DNA of 64,000 nt from Anaeramoeba flamelloides (GCA_027625915.1 JANTQA010000023.1:3162001-3226000), one strand, 5' to 3'. Counted from the stretch's first letter, positions 11,252-22,829 are shown. The notes: generated by a model not told the origin, from the sequence alone. Numbers and translations: made by a program.

Positions 11252-11476
11252 GTGAAAATTTTAAAAATTCTTCTTTGTTTTTTGGTTACAATTTTTCAGT
11301 TTAGTATCCATAAATTCCCAATTGGATTGAAATTTGTGGAATTGGGGGTCAAGGGTCCAGAACATTACATCCCCGATTTAAGCAAGTTTGGGGTTTTTTT
11401 TTTTGAGGTATGTGGACAAGCTCCATCCTTTTGGAAAATCCATTTCAACTCACTATATTCTGAATTAGCGAGTTGA
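11252..11476 (+). pseudogene. Isolated coding-like fragment
   Basis: A locally GC-richer stretch (about 11300-11395) with an open frame reading KFPIGLKFVELGVKGPEH and onward. It could be an exon: TTTTTCAG precedes it (about 11300) and a GAG|GTATGT donor-like site follows (about 11405). No partner exons or start codon are visible and I do not recognise the family. It may be an exon relic or an exon of an unresolved gene. Confidence 0.2.
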
Positions 11477-12196
11477 ATTTCCTTTGATTTTTTTGATAAT
11501 ATCATTAATAATACATTCAGTATTCACACTTCCATTAATAATAATAAGGTCTGTTTGTAGGCCATGTGTCCTAGCACATCATATCATGATTTTTTTCAAA
11601 AAAAATTTTTCTCTTTTTAAGAGAAAAAAAAAATTTTTTTTTTTGTGATCAGAATGAAAACTTTTAAATTTCATTTTAAAGTGATTTTGAGATTTTCGAA
11701 AAGTTTTGAAAAAAAAAGAAAATTTTTTTTTATTTGAAAAAAAAAGAATACAAAAAAAATCAAAAATCAAAAAACAATGAAAAAAAATGATAAATAATTA
11801 ACTTTAAAATTATTTACATTGATTGTTAATATCCAGTGTTTCTATTTAAGAGTCAAATATCACTTTTCTTGGAATTAAATTGATTTTGAAGGTGTGCCCC
11901 AATTTTTGGAATTGAGTTTATCTGTATATTTTTGTATCTTCCCATATGTTCTATGAATTTAAATGGAAATTCACCCAATAAAAAAAAATATTCTTGAATT
12001 TAAAAATCGACGAATATGTTTGAAGGGGGTAGCCACAGTATAAAGATAACTTTTCACTTTTTTACAATTCTGAAGAGGATTAGAAATTAACTTTTTTTTT
12101 TTTTTTACTTTGGTTGTAACTTATTGATTTTTATTATTTAAAGTACTTCATTCATTAGGGTCTGTAATTTTTCATATCAAACTTCTCAAAGAAATT

Positions 12197-12290
12197 GCCA
12201 CAATAGAATGTTGAGTTGAATTGTTTAAAATAGTGTTTTGAATGTTGAATAACTTATCTTTTATCCTTATCCCAACATTCTATTGTGGCA
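12197..12290. repeat. Foldback repeat E, copy 1
   Basis: A 94-bp hairpin with 18-19 bp arms: TGCCACAATAGAATGTTGA at the left, inverted as CAACATTCTATTGTGGCA at the right. Related to 10365-10460; a single arm-like TATTCTATTGTGATGCC also occurs near 51880. Confidence 0.7.
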
Positions 12291-12652
12291 TTTAATTTTT
12301 TCATTTGTTATTTTTTTATCATTTTTGATTTTTTTTTTTTTTTCGTGGCAACAAAAAGTAATAAGAAAGATTTTATTATCAGTGATATTTTGGATAAATA
12401 CGTTTTTTTAAAAAAGAACAGTAACATTACAATTGAGAGAGTCATAAAAGAAAACATAAATGGGACTTAAATAACTAGAAGATTCCAAAAAAAATATTAA
12501 TAATTATCCCAAAACATATCTGGTTAGGATTTCAAATAGTTAGATTTGGTGGAATTGGAGAAGTGAATATGATTATATTTTATCAAATTTTAAACTACAA
12601 AATAGCTATAAATATTATTCTGAGAATCCAAAATTATATTCTCCCAAATATA

Positions 12653-13157
12653 AACTAACTTTCATTATAATTAGCACATTAAAAATCAAATTTTAAAGAA
12701 AAATATTTTTAATAATTGAAGTTCTCTATTATAATATAAAAATTTAGATTTTAATATTCAATACTTTACTCATGAGATATTTATTTATGTCTAAAAATAA
12801 AAGAAAGAAAAATAAAAAAAACTGTTAAAAAAAATTGGGCCAATTATTTTGAAAGAAGCATTACATGAAAAATAGAAAATTTAAAAAGGTAAAAAACACA
12901 TTTATCGATTCTCCTTCCATTTTAATAACTAAATCTAATCTCTTTTTCATATTTGAAACCAATTTTTTCATTAATTCATCTGTTACTTTTTTCAAATTTT
13001 TCATTTTCATTTTCCATTTTAACAAAACACAGTTGAAAAAATAAAAAAGAGAAAAAATGATTTATTTGCAAACTGTTCATTGTGAGAGGAAAAACTTCAA
13101 TTCGACACAAAAGAAATTAATTATTCAAATGTAAGGTGGGCCATTTATTATGAAATT

Positions 13158-13162
<5 letters not shown>
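12653..13162 (-). mobile_element. MITE family B, copy 1
   Basis: Inverted termini of the form AAACTAACTTTCATTATAAT and (right, inverted) AACTAAATTTCATAATAAAT, TA at both sides. Interior near-identical, in reverse orientation, to 52560-53070 and 55679-56191: the shared core runs from TTTATCGATTCTCC through TTTTCATTTTCATTTTCC. The right end runs straight into a (TA)n tract. No ORF; non-autonomous. Confidence 0.8.

Positions 13163-13208
<46 letters not shown>
13163..13208. repeat. (TA)n microsatellite between two elements
   Basis: About 23 TA units lying exactly between the right end of the family B element (12653-13162) and the left end of element D (13209-14134). It probably arose by expansion of the TA target sites. 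Confidence 0.9.
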
Positions 13209-13210
<2 letters not shown>

Positions 13211-14134
13211 CTAAATTTCAAAAATAGGGTCATCATTAGTATTTTCTAAATTATTGGTATGTGTGTTGTTTTAACCAAATATTCTGAACCCAATATCTTT
13301 TAAAAGTCATTATTGAATATTTAATATCAAGAAACTATCTTCTTTTAATGAAAATTTCCCAAAGTTGAATTCATTTTTTTTTACAATTTTCCTTTCAAAA
13401 TTATTCCATTTTGTTATTTTTATGTTGAATGAACAAGAACATTTTTGAAAACCGTTAATATTCAAGAGATGAGATTAATTAACATTGAAGAAAGGGATTG
13501 TAAAATTCAAAGAAAGTAAAACACCCAAGAAGTGTTTGCTTCGAAAACAAGTATCAACCAAATTTGCTTTAATGAGTTACAATGGTTCCTTGAAAAGTGA
13601 AGAAATAGCAAGATCAAATAAGATCTTCTTTTCTCTTTCATTTGGAGACACTGTGATGAATGTGATCGTATTCATTTTATCTTTGAGTTCTTTGTTGTAC
13701 ATTCAAAAAATTGGTTTTGTTTTCACTTTCTTTTCTTTTTCTTTTTCTTTTTCTTTCTTTTGTTGAGATTCTTTTTATCTTGAAAAAGGTATCAAGGAAA
13801 GTTTGGGTTGATACCAAATGGGTAAATAGTAAAAATCTGATAACTCTGATGGAAAGTTGTTTCAAAAGGTTCTTGGAAGCAATGGTGAATCTTAAATGGA
13901 TAATTTTAAGATGAAAAATCATTTCAAAAATAGGGTCAGATTTATTTTTTTCTTTATGGTTTCTTTTCTCTATTCTTTTATTAGAAATAATAATTAAAAC
14001 AGAAAAGGGTGTTTTAGACAGTTATTTTTTAGTTTTAAGTTCTGATTTTTCTGGGTTGAGTTTTGGTATTCACTAAAGGAGAAACTACAATTTTTTTTCA
14101 ATCAAAAATTTGCCCCTATTTTTGAAATTAAGCT
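13209..14134. mobile_element. Inverted-repeat element D
   Basis: About 926 bp with inverted ends: left AGCTAAATTTCAAAAATAGG, right (inverted) AGCTTAATTTCAAAAATAGG, both next to TA tracts. A third partial terminus (TTTCAAAAATAGGGTCAGA near 13921) suggests two elements or a nested event. It contains overlapping short ORFs on both strands at 13485-13922 (up to 93 codons, Ser/Phe-rich) with no transposase motif. A lone terminus-like sequence is also at 22380-22412. Confidence 0.55.

Positions 14135-14212
<78 letters not shown>
14135..14212. repeat. Compound microsatellite (TA)n-(TATG)n-(TG)n
   Basis: TA repeats grade into TATG and then TG repeats between element D and a short family B derivative. 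Confidence 0.9.
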
Positions 14213-14213
<1 letters not shown>

Positions 14214-14220
14214 TTATTCT

Positions 14221-14428
14221 AAACTCGATTTCAAAATCATTGGCCCAATAAAAAACAAATTTTGAAAATAAATATTTTTGTGAATTGAAGTTATTTAATA
14301 TAATAAAAAAAATTTGATTTTAATATTCAGTTCATTACACTTGAAATATTTGTTTTTTGTCGAAAAATAAAATTAAAAAAGTAAATAAAATAAAATAAAA
14401 ATTGGGTCATTTATTATGAAATTTAGTT
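14221..14428 (-). mobile_element. MITE family B, short internal-deletion copy
   Basis: About 208 bp with both family B termini (TAAACTCGATTTCAAAATCA at left, TTATGAAATTTAGTTTA at right) and the AAAATAAATATTTTTGTGAATTGAAG-type block, but lacking the central portion present in 12653-13162. Confidence 0.6.
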
Positions 14429-15003
14429 TATAAAAAATATAAATCTCACCAATTTTATCAATTCTTTTCTCTTTTTTTTATTGTTAAACATTACGAAAAA
14501 AAAAATCAAATAATTTTTTTAAAAAAATTCTTAGAGAATCTACTGATCACACACTACCAAAATAAAATACTCTTCTCTCATCTCTCTCAAATTTTTATCA
14601 GACCTTATGATATGGGTACTCCCTTAAAGAGCTGTATCTTCTTAAAAAAGTTAAAAATTGTTTCAAAAAAACAACAAAATTGGAAAACAAAAAAGATTCA
14701 TTTTATTTCAAGAACGGAAATTTTAAGGAAAGACATTAATAGAGTTGATCAAGAAAAGGTACACAAAAACTAACACCTTCCAGTGTTCCACTTCTGAAAT
14801 TAATTTGTAAATCTTACGATCAGAGTTGGTGAAAATTAAAATTGCCCAAAGTTTAAGGAAAAGCATTTTTATTCAAAGGGAATGAAACGAACACAAGTTT
14901 TGAATACCACAAAGAAAAAATAAGAAAACAAAGAACAAAACTGTTTGTTCCATTCTTTTGGGTGCCAAGAATAAACCATTTGTTTGAAATTGTTTTTTCT
15001 CGC

Positions 15004-15538
15004 CTAGCATTGGAGAAGCTCTATTTGGATATTTCCAAAATCGTTTGGTTGAAAAAATTGATATTTATTATTATTTGTAGCTGTTCCCATTGGGCCGCTG
15101 ACTGTGTAGCCTTTGTTAACCAAATCTTTGGTTGCTTCTTCTATGTTATCAACAGCGTAGCAAATGTGGTGGATTCCGCCCTTTGGGTAATCTTGAAGGT
15201 ATTGATACATAAAACTTTTTTCGCCGGTTGGTGTGAAAAATTCATACTTCATCCCATTTACATTTAATACGCGGAAAATTGTTTCGGGTAACACTGAGTC
15301 CTATGGTTAAGTTGGGTTAAGGTTAAAAATAATAGTTTTAAAAGGATACAACCTATTTCAATGGTGGAAAAATTCTCTTTTTTAAAAAAAAAAAAAATAA
15401 AAAGAAAGAAGGGAGTTTTACAAGATTTTCAACAGTTCCTTGTCCTAACATGTCTTGATATGTTTTGAGCAATTTTTCACAATCAGGTGAAACAAAAGCC
15501 ATGTGATGTAATTTGCCAATTTTGTTATTTACTTCCAT
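15004..15538 (-). CDS. MCEE: Methylmalonyl-CoA epimerase, two exons
   Basis: Interconverts (R)- and (S)-methylmalonyl-CoA, linking methylmalonyl-CoA mutase and propionyl-CoA carboxylase or a transcarboxylase. Exon 1 is 15422-15538 and exon 2 is 15004-15300, separated by a 121-nt GT-AG intron; the junction reads GTVENL-DSVLPETIFRV in frame, giving 137 residues, the normal length for this vicinal-oxygen-chelate protein. Metal-ligand regions are visible: KLHHMAF (His12), MKYEFFTP, GGIHHICYAVDNI (His84 region) and IQIELL (Glu133). The start is the ATG before EVNNKIGKLHH. The frame stays open upstream to 15622 and could add an organelle-targeting leader, but that has no ATG in view. In anaerobic protists this enzyme serves propionate production in mitochondrion-related organelles; that role here is inferred. 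Confidence 0.93.
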
Positions 15539-16467
15539 TTTATATTTTGTTTTATTGTTGCAGGGATTGAAGAAAAAAATGAAAAAAAGTATTCTTAAAT
15601 TTTCTTTTAAAATAACTCCCACAATTTGAAAAGATTGAAAAACGCCAAAAAAGAAATTTGCCTTGTTGGAATTTGATCATTGTACATGTTTGAAAAAAGC
15701 ATAGTTTAATTATTTAGTATCTGTAAATGTATCTTAAATGGGAAACAATTCCACTTTGTTTGACTTAATTTTCTTTTAAATATGGGTTTCCCAAACAGAT
15801 AAGTTGTGCTTTGGAACTTTATTTGAAATAAGAAAACGATGTGATAATTTTTTCCGATTTATAAGACAAATATTACCATATCCAAAGTATGGAGACTTAA
15901 ATTACATCCAAATTCAATTTCTATTTACACAAACGATTAATATTCATCCCATATATGTTTGAAATTTGTTCAACAAGACTAAAATATTTTTTTTGAATTT
16001 TGCTATTGTACTTTTGCAAATTTGGAATTTCAAGAACATTTTTCAAAAAAGAATAAACACTTTGTATTCTAAGACTACGTTGTAAAATTAAATGAAGGAA
16101 TCAACTCGATTTTTAATTTTTTCATCTTTTTTTACTTCCTTTGCCTTTCCAGTGTATTGAAACTCTAATTGTGAAAACAACTCGTTCCAAATTTGTTAAC
16201 CAGTGTTTAAAAATCAAAGCTGGGTTTCAGTTCAATACAGGTATTTGAATCATAAAAGAGAAATACTGTTCAATTTCTATTCTTTTACTAAACTAGATTT
16301 TTACAAGGAAATGAGGTGTGCTTTGGAATTCAATTTGAAAAAGGTGAAAGATATGAAAAATTTTCCAATTTATTTTTTGAATAATGATAAGAAGGTCTAA
16401 TTCTTGGGTGATCAAAGAAATTGATAATTAGATATATTAGGTGTATTTGAGATTAAAATCGAATCAT

Positions 16468-16952
16468 CAGTGGTGTAAATAACCCGTGTTTTTTAATTTA
16501 ACCCATGACTAAAATTTAACTTATGAAAACAATATTGGGTGATTGTAGAACTAAAAGAAACAAATCAATGGGATGAAAGCAGTATATAAACAAGAAATAT
16601 AGTTCTTTAAATAAATTTTAAAAAAGAATTATGAAGATATAGAAAGATTAAAAGGTAATTGTTTTGATAAAAAAATGAGAAATAAATTTCATTTTTTGAA
16701 TTTTTTATAAAAAATCATTTTATCTCACAAATTTAGCAATAATGACCACATTTTTGAAACAAAAGTAGTTAATCTTATTGAGCCATTTTGATTAATCAAA
16801 GATATAACCCATAAAGTCAATTTAAATCCGAACCAAGAATATACATGTGTCTCCCTATCTTCAAATAGCCAAGCCCGAAAAAAAAAAAAAAAAAAAGAGT
16901 TAAATTTTGGTAATGGGTTAAAGGTTGTCGCCATGGGTTATTTACACAACTG
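16468..16952. mobile_element. Inverted-repeat element G
   Basis: 485 bp with inverted ends CAGTGGTGTAAATAACCC (left) and CAGTTGTGTAAATAACCC (right, inverted). Sub-terminal inverted blocks TTTAACCCAT and AAAATTTAAC are also shared. The CAGT start is Tc1/mariner-like. TA is present at the right flank; the left flank is AT. No transposase ORF; single copy in the window. Confidence 0.7.
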
Positions 16953-17177
16953 TACAAACCCGTCTTATTCTCTTTTTTTTTTGGTTAACAACTTACCTTT
17001 ATTTTAGATTCTCCTTACACCCAATACAATTCAAGATTACCAGTCAGAGCATACAAAAGAACCCAACAAATAAATCCAAAGAAATATCTTTCAAATAGGG
17101 AATTAATTATTTGGACTATTAAAAAATTATTTTTACTTTTTAATTGGAAAAAAATTTTTTTTTTTGATTTTTCATTA

Positions 17178-17285
17178 GGTTTTCCGGAATTCAAAAGAAT
17201 TGAGTAAAATCATATATATATATAAAATAATAATATATATATATATATGTGGATATTACTCTATTCTTTTAAATTCTGGAAAACC
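17178..17285. repeat. Hairpin with TA-rich loop
   Basis: Arm GGTTTTCCGGAATTCAAAAG pairs with the inverted right arm GGTTTTCCAGAATTTAAAAG; the loop is (TA)n. Arm-like sequence (CCAGAATTCAAGAGAATTGAG) recurs at about 17480-17525, and a related AGGATCGAGCAAAATCAAAG block at about 24006. Confidence 0.65.
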
Positions 17286-18453
17286 ATCGTTATCTTTTCT
17301 TGAGTTTTCTGTTTATTTCAAAAAGTAAAAAAAAAACCTAGAACACTTCACAGATAAAACAGAAAACTTCCCCAAGAAAAGCACCTTTAGGTTTTTTTTT
17401 ATTTACAAAATAAAACAAAAATTTCTGAAATTTTCTGTTTCTTTCTTAAATTAAAAAAAAACTTCGTTAGCTTTTCCAGAATTCAAGAGAATTGAGTAAA
17501 ATCAAAGATTTTTCTCAATTCTAAAATTAAAAAAAAACATACCGGCTTTTAAGGAACTTAACGGGTTACACAGAATAGTTATTATCACTTATTTTTTTTC
17601 TGATAAGTAGATTTTTAAGATGAATAATTATTTTCAAAACTATTCATTATTATCGATTCAAAAAAATATCAAAAAGTTGAATTTTAACTAAAATTCATTT
17701 TCATATCCATTAAAAATTTTTTACCCCCAATCTAGTCCTTTTTTTTTTCGCTAGAGACTTTTAAAAATCGAGGTACTACTAACAACAATAAATTTAACAG
17801 CCTCAAGATAGTTAAGAACTGGAATGTAAATTATATTATCCATAAACTCGATTAACAAGGAGGAAGTGATCATTAAAGTCATATTTTTATCTAACTTGGA
17901 ATTTTCAATTAAAGTTTTTCATACTAGTGAACAACAAGGCTATCAATTTTTAATGTTTAAAAAAATGTTCTTCAAGAACTACTCACTTAAAAATAATAAA
18001 AAACAAATACCTTTCAATAGATTTCTCAAGAACCTAGTCTCAACCACCCAAAAGTAAAATTAAAAACAAAATGGGATCATAAAAAGGAAGTTTTCATGCA
18101 AATTTCCAGATTCACTCTAATTTTGCACATGAATTTTTCATAATCTCATAAATAAATTTTTTACTTTATCGGCTTTGTAGAATTTATGGATTTGATTCCT
18201 TCCCAATTTTGAGCCCGTTTATAACCAAACAAACAAAATCTTGAATATAATGTCATTGTAACCAAACGTTTGAAAAAAAATAAAATGGAAAAAAAGTCTC
18301 TTTTGTTGTAATCAAAAATAATTCACATAATTACAAAAACGTGGTCTTGGCAATTTTAAAAAAAAGATCTTTCTCATCTCTTGTTTTGAAAATAAAAACA
18401 AACCTTTCTTGTTCGAAGAACAATTATATTTTTTTTCAAATTTTTTTTTTCAA

Positions 18454-21182
18454 ATGTTATCAGTTTTTACAGTTGCCACCTTCGCTTTATTAATAATTTT
18501 TGCAGTCTTTTTGTTGGCTGGAGGTAAAGAATCAAGGAAGCCAAAAACAGCTTTAATTGTTGGCCATTTTCTAGTGCTTTTCCTTTCGAGCTTTGCTTAT
18601 AACGCATTCACATATACTAGAAATGAAAATTTTGTTGATTGGAAGTCCTTGTTTGCACCAAACACAAAAGAGACATCAAAATTAGTTGTTCATTATTTTT
18701 ATTTATTTACGATCGCTATCGTCGTCATTCAGGCGGTGTTGTACAAATTTGGAGCTGGCAGAAGTGTCTTCTTTCAAAAAGTGATTAGCCAACCAATAGA
18801 TTTATTTATGTGGTTCCTTTTTTCCATTTTCGCTGTGACTTTGGTTTTGAGGTTCTTTTTTTTTCAATTTTCTGAATGGGAGTGGTTTCCTCTTGTGGTG
18901 GTAGCCACGCTTTTGCCGTTCCATATTGTAGGGTTTTTCCAGAGCTTTTTGAATCCCAAAACAACAATCAAATTTCAATTTGATCCCCAAAATCGAATCT
19001 ATTCAAAGAGAATGAGGAGAATTACAAAGCCTACCTTTGGCAACCTTTTTTGCCGAAAGCAGGACGTCGAGCAGCCTTTACTGGGGCACAAAACTAAAAG
19101 CAAGAAGAAAACCAAAAAGCAAAAAGAAGCCAAGAAGGAAATCCAAGACTTCGGCGCAGCAAAGAAACTCCGCCTGACTCAGCTCACCGACATCCACATG
19201 GGTGTTTGGATGAACGAAAAAAGATTAACCAAGATCTCTGAATGGGTGGTTTCTGAAAAGCCAGACCTTGTCTTGTTAACTGGTGACTATCTTACAATGG
19301 ACACCAACAATGCTGAGGGGTGCGAGGAATTACAAAACGGGCTAGCTCCTTTAAATAAACTTGAAGGTCGTGTGTTTGCCTGCTTGGGTAACCACGACTA
19401 TGAGTACTTGGATGGCGTTAAAGAGGTCTTTAGCAACTTAAAGATCCCATTGCTAGAAGACGAACAAAGCTTGGTTGATCTCCAAAAGAAAAATCTGAGA
19501 ATCCAAGTCATTGGCGCAGCCTATAATTTTGATGCCAAAAAGCCAGTAGAAAACCTCATTAAAAAGTTCCCCAGAAGGGATGACGCAGATTTACGCTTGA
19601 TTCTATTGCATAGGCCAGTTGATTTTGTTTTCATCCCCAATGAAGACCAATCAATTGTATTATCAGGTCACACACATGGAGGTTTGCTTGGGTTAAATTT
19701 CTTAGGAATTAAACGTTCTATTATGGCTCCTTTTTACCCAGATCAAGGTGTAAGTCTCAAGATTATTGATCTTTTTGTTTTTATTTTTATTCATTTTTTT
19801 TAATTTTTACAAGAGAGATAATCGTTTTGAAAAAAAATTAAGTTCATTAATTAGTGTTTGTCCCGTCACCCCTTGTTTTTGAGAATTTATTAAAACAGAT
19901 TTTTAATAAGCAATTTCATTGATGTCTGTTATTACCCTTCAGCTTGAAAATTTTCAAATATAAAAAAATTGCCAAATTGGTTTTAATTACAACACAGTAG
20001 TAAAAAGTTCTCATTTTCGTATATTTTTTTTAGGTATTTTTTCCTTCGTTTTAAAAACAAACCAAAAACCAAGTCTATAATTTAGCCGATTATTAGCATT
20101 AAAATCGAATCCTAAATCATTATATTAAACCAAACTTTAATTCAATTTCAATTTTCAAAATTTTGATTTCAATTGTAAATATTAGTAAAATTGAATTTTT
20201 TCGTATTTTTTATTACTATGATTTTTCCTATTCGTGCAGAATTGGCTTTAAGATTTTAACAATATGTATTATTTCGGTTTGTGCAATGTCAGTTTCATAT
20301 ATCTTATTGATCAGTGAAAAAACAAGTAAAAAAATCTGAAAAATTTTTTCTTTTTTGCTCATATTTTACAATTAAAATCAATTTGACATTTTTTTTTTCA
20401 TTTAAAGTTTTTTTCTGGAATGGTTCAATGTTTTAATTTTTAAAAATTCATCTAAATCAATTTTGAAACTTTAATATTATTTCAATATGATACTTTTTTT
20501 TTTTTTTTTTTTTTTTGATTAAAACAACTTTTAAAAAGAAATCATGACAACATTGAACATAATAACTCAAATGTACAAAAAAAAAAAATAAAATAAAAAA
20601 GAAAGGATATTTAAAAAAACAGTAAAAACAAATAATTTACTGAATTTTCTGCTTGGGTTTATATATAATTATTATTATATTTTAGTATTAAAATTCACTG
20701 AAAAATATTTAAAAATAATCAATGTGCTTTTTGAAAATAAATGTAAAATATTTCCAAAAAAAAAAAAAAAAAGCAACATTCAAAATAATTAAATCAACGT
20801 TTATATGTTAATACTAATAATATTCTTTAATTTCATGTTTTTTATTTATTTATTAATAGTGGTATGGAAAGGGTAGAAATGCAATGTACGTGCACCGAGG
20901 AACAGGATTTTATGGGTATATTTTTTTATTTGTTAATTTTTTCATTTTTTTCTTCTTGGTGATCCCAATAAAAACAACAAACTAAAAAATAATTTATGTT
21001 TAATTTATTTTTTATACAAAAATTCCAATTCTAATAGTCAAACAAGAATGGGCGTATCAGGCGAACAATCAATTCTTGAACTGGAATTTAAATCAACACG
21101 AACAGATTTTTATGAGCACAACGATGAAAGAAATTATTCAACTCCATCCTCATCATCATCGCCGCTTGAATTGGAAGATTAA
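18454..21182 (+). CDS. Polytopic membrane metallophosphoesterase (TMPPE/YkuE-like), three exons
   Basis: Calcineurin-type metallophosphoesterase on a membrane anchor. Exons 18454-19749, 20860-20915 and 21038-21182 join in frame (…FYPDQG-WYGKGRNAMYVHRGTGFYG-QTRMGVSGEQ…) to give 498 residues; introns are 1,110 and 122 nt, GT-AG. The first 165 residues carry about five hydrophobic helices (near 2-22, 31-50, 80-98, 114-136, 145-164), followed by a basic linker (about 185-235). The catalytic motifs are complete: DIH (246-248), GDY (277-279), GNHD (312-315), LLHRP (384-388) and GHTHGG (405-410). YVHRGTGFYG in exon 2 is the family's usual C-terminal signature, which supports the splicing. Exon 3 ends in a Ser-rich acidic tail. 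The frame is open upstream to 18409 but the ATG at 18454 is the only plausible start. The substrate is unknown; bacterial relatives act on lipid A precursors or phospholipids. Confidence 0.92.
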
Positions 21183-21439
21183 TTAAAAAGTGTAATATTA
21201 AAAAAAAAAAAAGGGCGAAAAACAAAAAAAAAAAGAATTTATTATTTTTTCAAATTATTATTAAAATATTATGAAATTAAATTCTTTTGTTTTTAACAAA
21301 TGTCAAAATTTTGAAATTAATCCAAAAAATATAATTACAAAAAATTTTTTTTATTTATTTTTTATTTTATTGGGGAAAAGGAATAATCAAAGAAAATTTT
21401 CAAAAAAGAGGGAGAAAGAAAAATAATAAAATTTCTAAA

Positions 21440-21760
21440 CTCCATTTCACTCAAAGGGCCAACCAAAAATTAAAAATTCACTTTTTTTTAAGAATCAACC
21501 AAACTTGTTTTGTTTAGAAATAAGAGAAATAATGAACTTCAGATTAGAGTTGATATTCATAAAAGAAATACCTGAACAAACACTAAAATTTTGAAAAAAA
21601 TATAATCTTAAAAAAAATTTGGGCACACTTTCATTAGAAAGTCTCCGACTAAATTTCTAAATATCTATTGAAAATTTTAATGGTTGAAAATAAAATTGTT
21701 TTATTAGTCAATATATTCATTTTATAAGAAAATACAAATCCTCAATTTTCTTAAAGTTAA
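21440..21760 (+). repeat. Interspersed repeat N, copy 2
   Basis: Matches 3470-3800 block by block (GAATCAACCA, AAATAAGAGAAATAATGAA, TTGATATTCATAAAAGAAATA). Non-coding. Confidence 0.45.
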
Positions 21761-22829
21761 TTTGGAGTTAAAAAGATTTTATATTTTTCAAAATGAACTT
21801 TAAAAAAAAAAAAAAAAATGATTTGAAGAAATAGAATAGAAAAAAGAAAAAAAAAATTTGAACAATTGTGAAAAAAAATGTTTGTAATTTTGAAATTTTC
21901 CAAAATAAATTTTTCTTCTAATATCCATCCAAACTCTTTAAACACAGGTAATCCATTCACCACAACTGGGCCACTTTAGATGGAAAAAGTTGTATATCCA
22001 ACTAACACTTCTTAAATGAACATTGATTATCATTTAGTAATATCAAAAACATAATTAAAAAAAAAAAAAACACATTGCAGTAATTTTGGATTTTTTTCAT
22101 TGCAAAACTCATAATGTTTAAATATATAATATATATTTATTGATTGAAAGAAAATTTTTCCAAGTACCTATTATCAACAACTGTTAATTTTTTTAATTTT
22201 TTTTTTTTTTTTCGTAAAATCTGTTTTTGCTGTTTTTCCTTCCAATGATAAACCGGTGTACTCAACATTTCTAAAACAGTACCTCTTTTCACTTATTTAA
22301 ATTACTATCACATCTTCGTACACTAATAGGTATCGCATAGTGTAATAAAGTTTCTCTCTCTATATATATTATATAAAGGAAATTTCAAAAATAGTGGCAG
22401 ATTTTTCACCGATATATATTTGTTTAATTGTTTTTTTTTTTTTTTGAATAATAATGTATTTTACTAAAGTTTTTAGAGATAATAACCAATATAGATTAAA
22501 AAGTAAATATCTAGTATAATAATTTTATTTTTTTTTTTAACAGACAAATTAAAATAATAAAAAATAATGAAACCAATGTTTGTTGATAATTTTGAAATTT
22601 ACATTATATTAATTCTTGTTTTGTTTAAGAAAATTGATTGATTTTCTCTTCAAAACAAAAATTAAAAAAAAAAAATACATATTGACACCTTTCTCGTTTT
22701 TTTTTTTTTTTTTTTGATTTATTTTCCAAAGCTATCAATTTTCTTCAGGATGTAGGTACATTTTACCATTTTTTAAAATTTTTAATAAGGTAAACATTAC
22801 TAAAAAATGATTTTTTAAGTGTCATGGGA

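Larger units (their letters stand above)
7902..15003. other. Gene-poor region rich in inverted-repeat elements
   Basis: Between the FANCB-like gene and the epimerase. It begins with a long poly-T run (about 7950-7977) and contains a nested pair of MITE-like elements (9239-9964), hairpins (8546-8670, 10365-10460, 12197-12290), three further inverted-repeat elements (12653-13162, 13209-14134, 14221-14428) and TA and TG/TATG microsatellites. No convincing gene; one coding-like fragment (11252-11476) is listed separately. Confidence 0.6.
15539..18453. other. Intergenic region with an inverted-repeat element and hairpins
   Basis: No convincing gene. It contains an inverted-repeat element (16468-16952) and a TA-rich hairpin (17178-17285). 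A stretch at about 17012-17090 preceded by TTATTTTAG is open in one frame (reading SPYTQYNSRLPVRAY), but no partner exon was found. ORFs of 60-70 codons here are chance-sized. Confidence 0.5.

Noticed and set aside
13485-13922. Overlapping open frames on both strands inside element D as a possible transposase
   Set aside because: No DDE/D or HTH motif on either strand; part of the frame comes from a TTTTC simple repeat.
18409-18453. Upstream extension of the metallophosphoesterase frame
   Set aside because: It begins at TTG and encodes Phe-rich sequence from a T-rich leader; the ATG at 18454 gives a proper first membrane helix.
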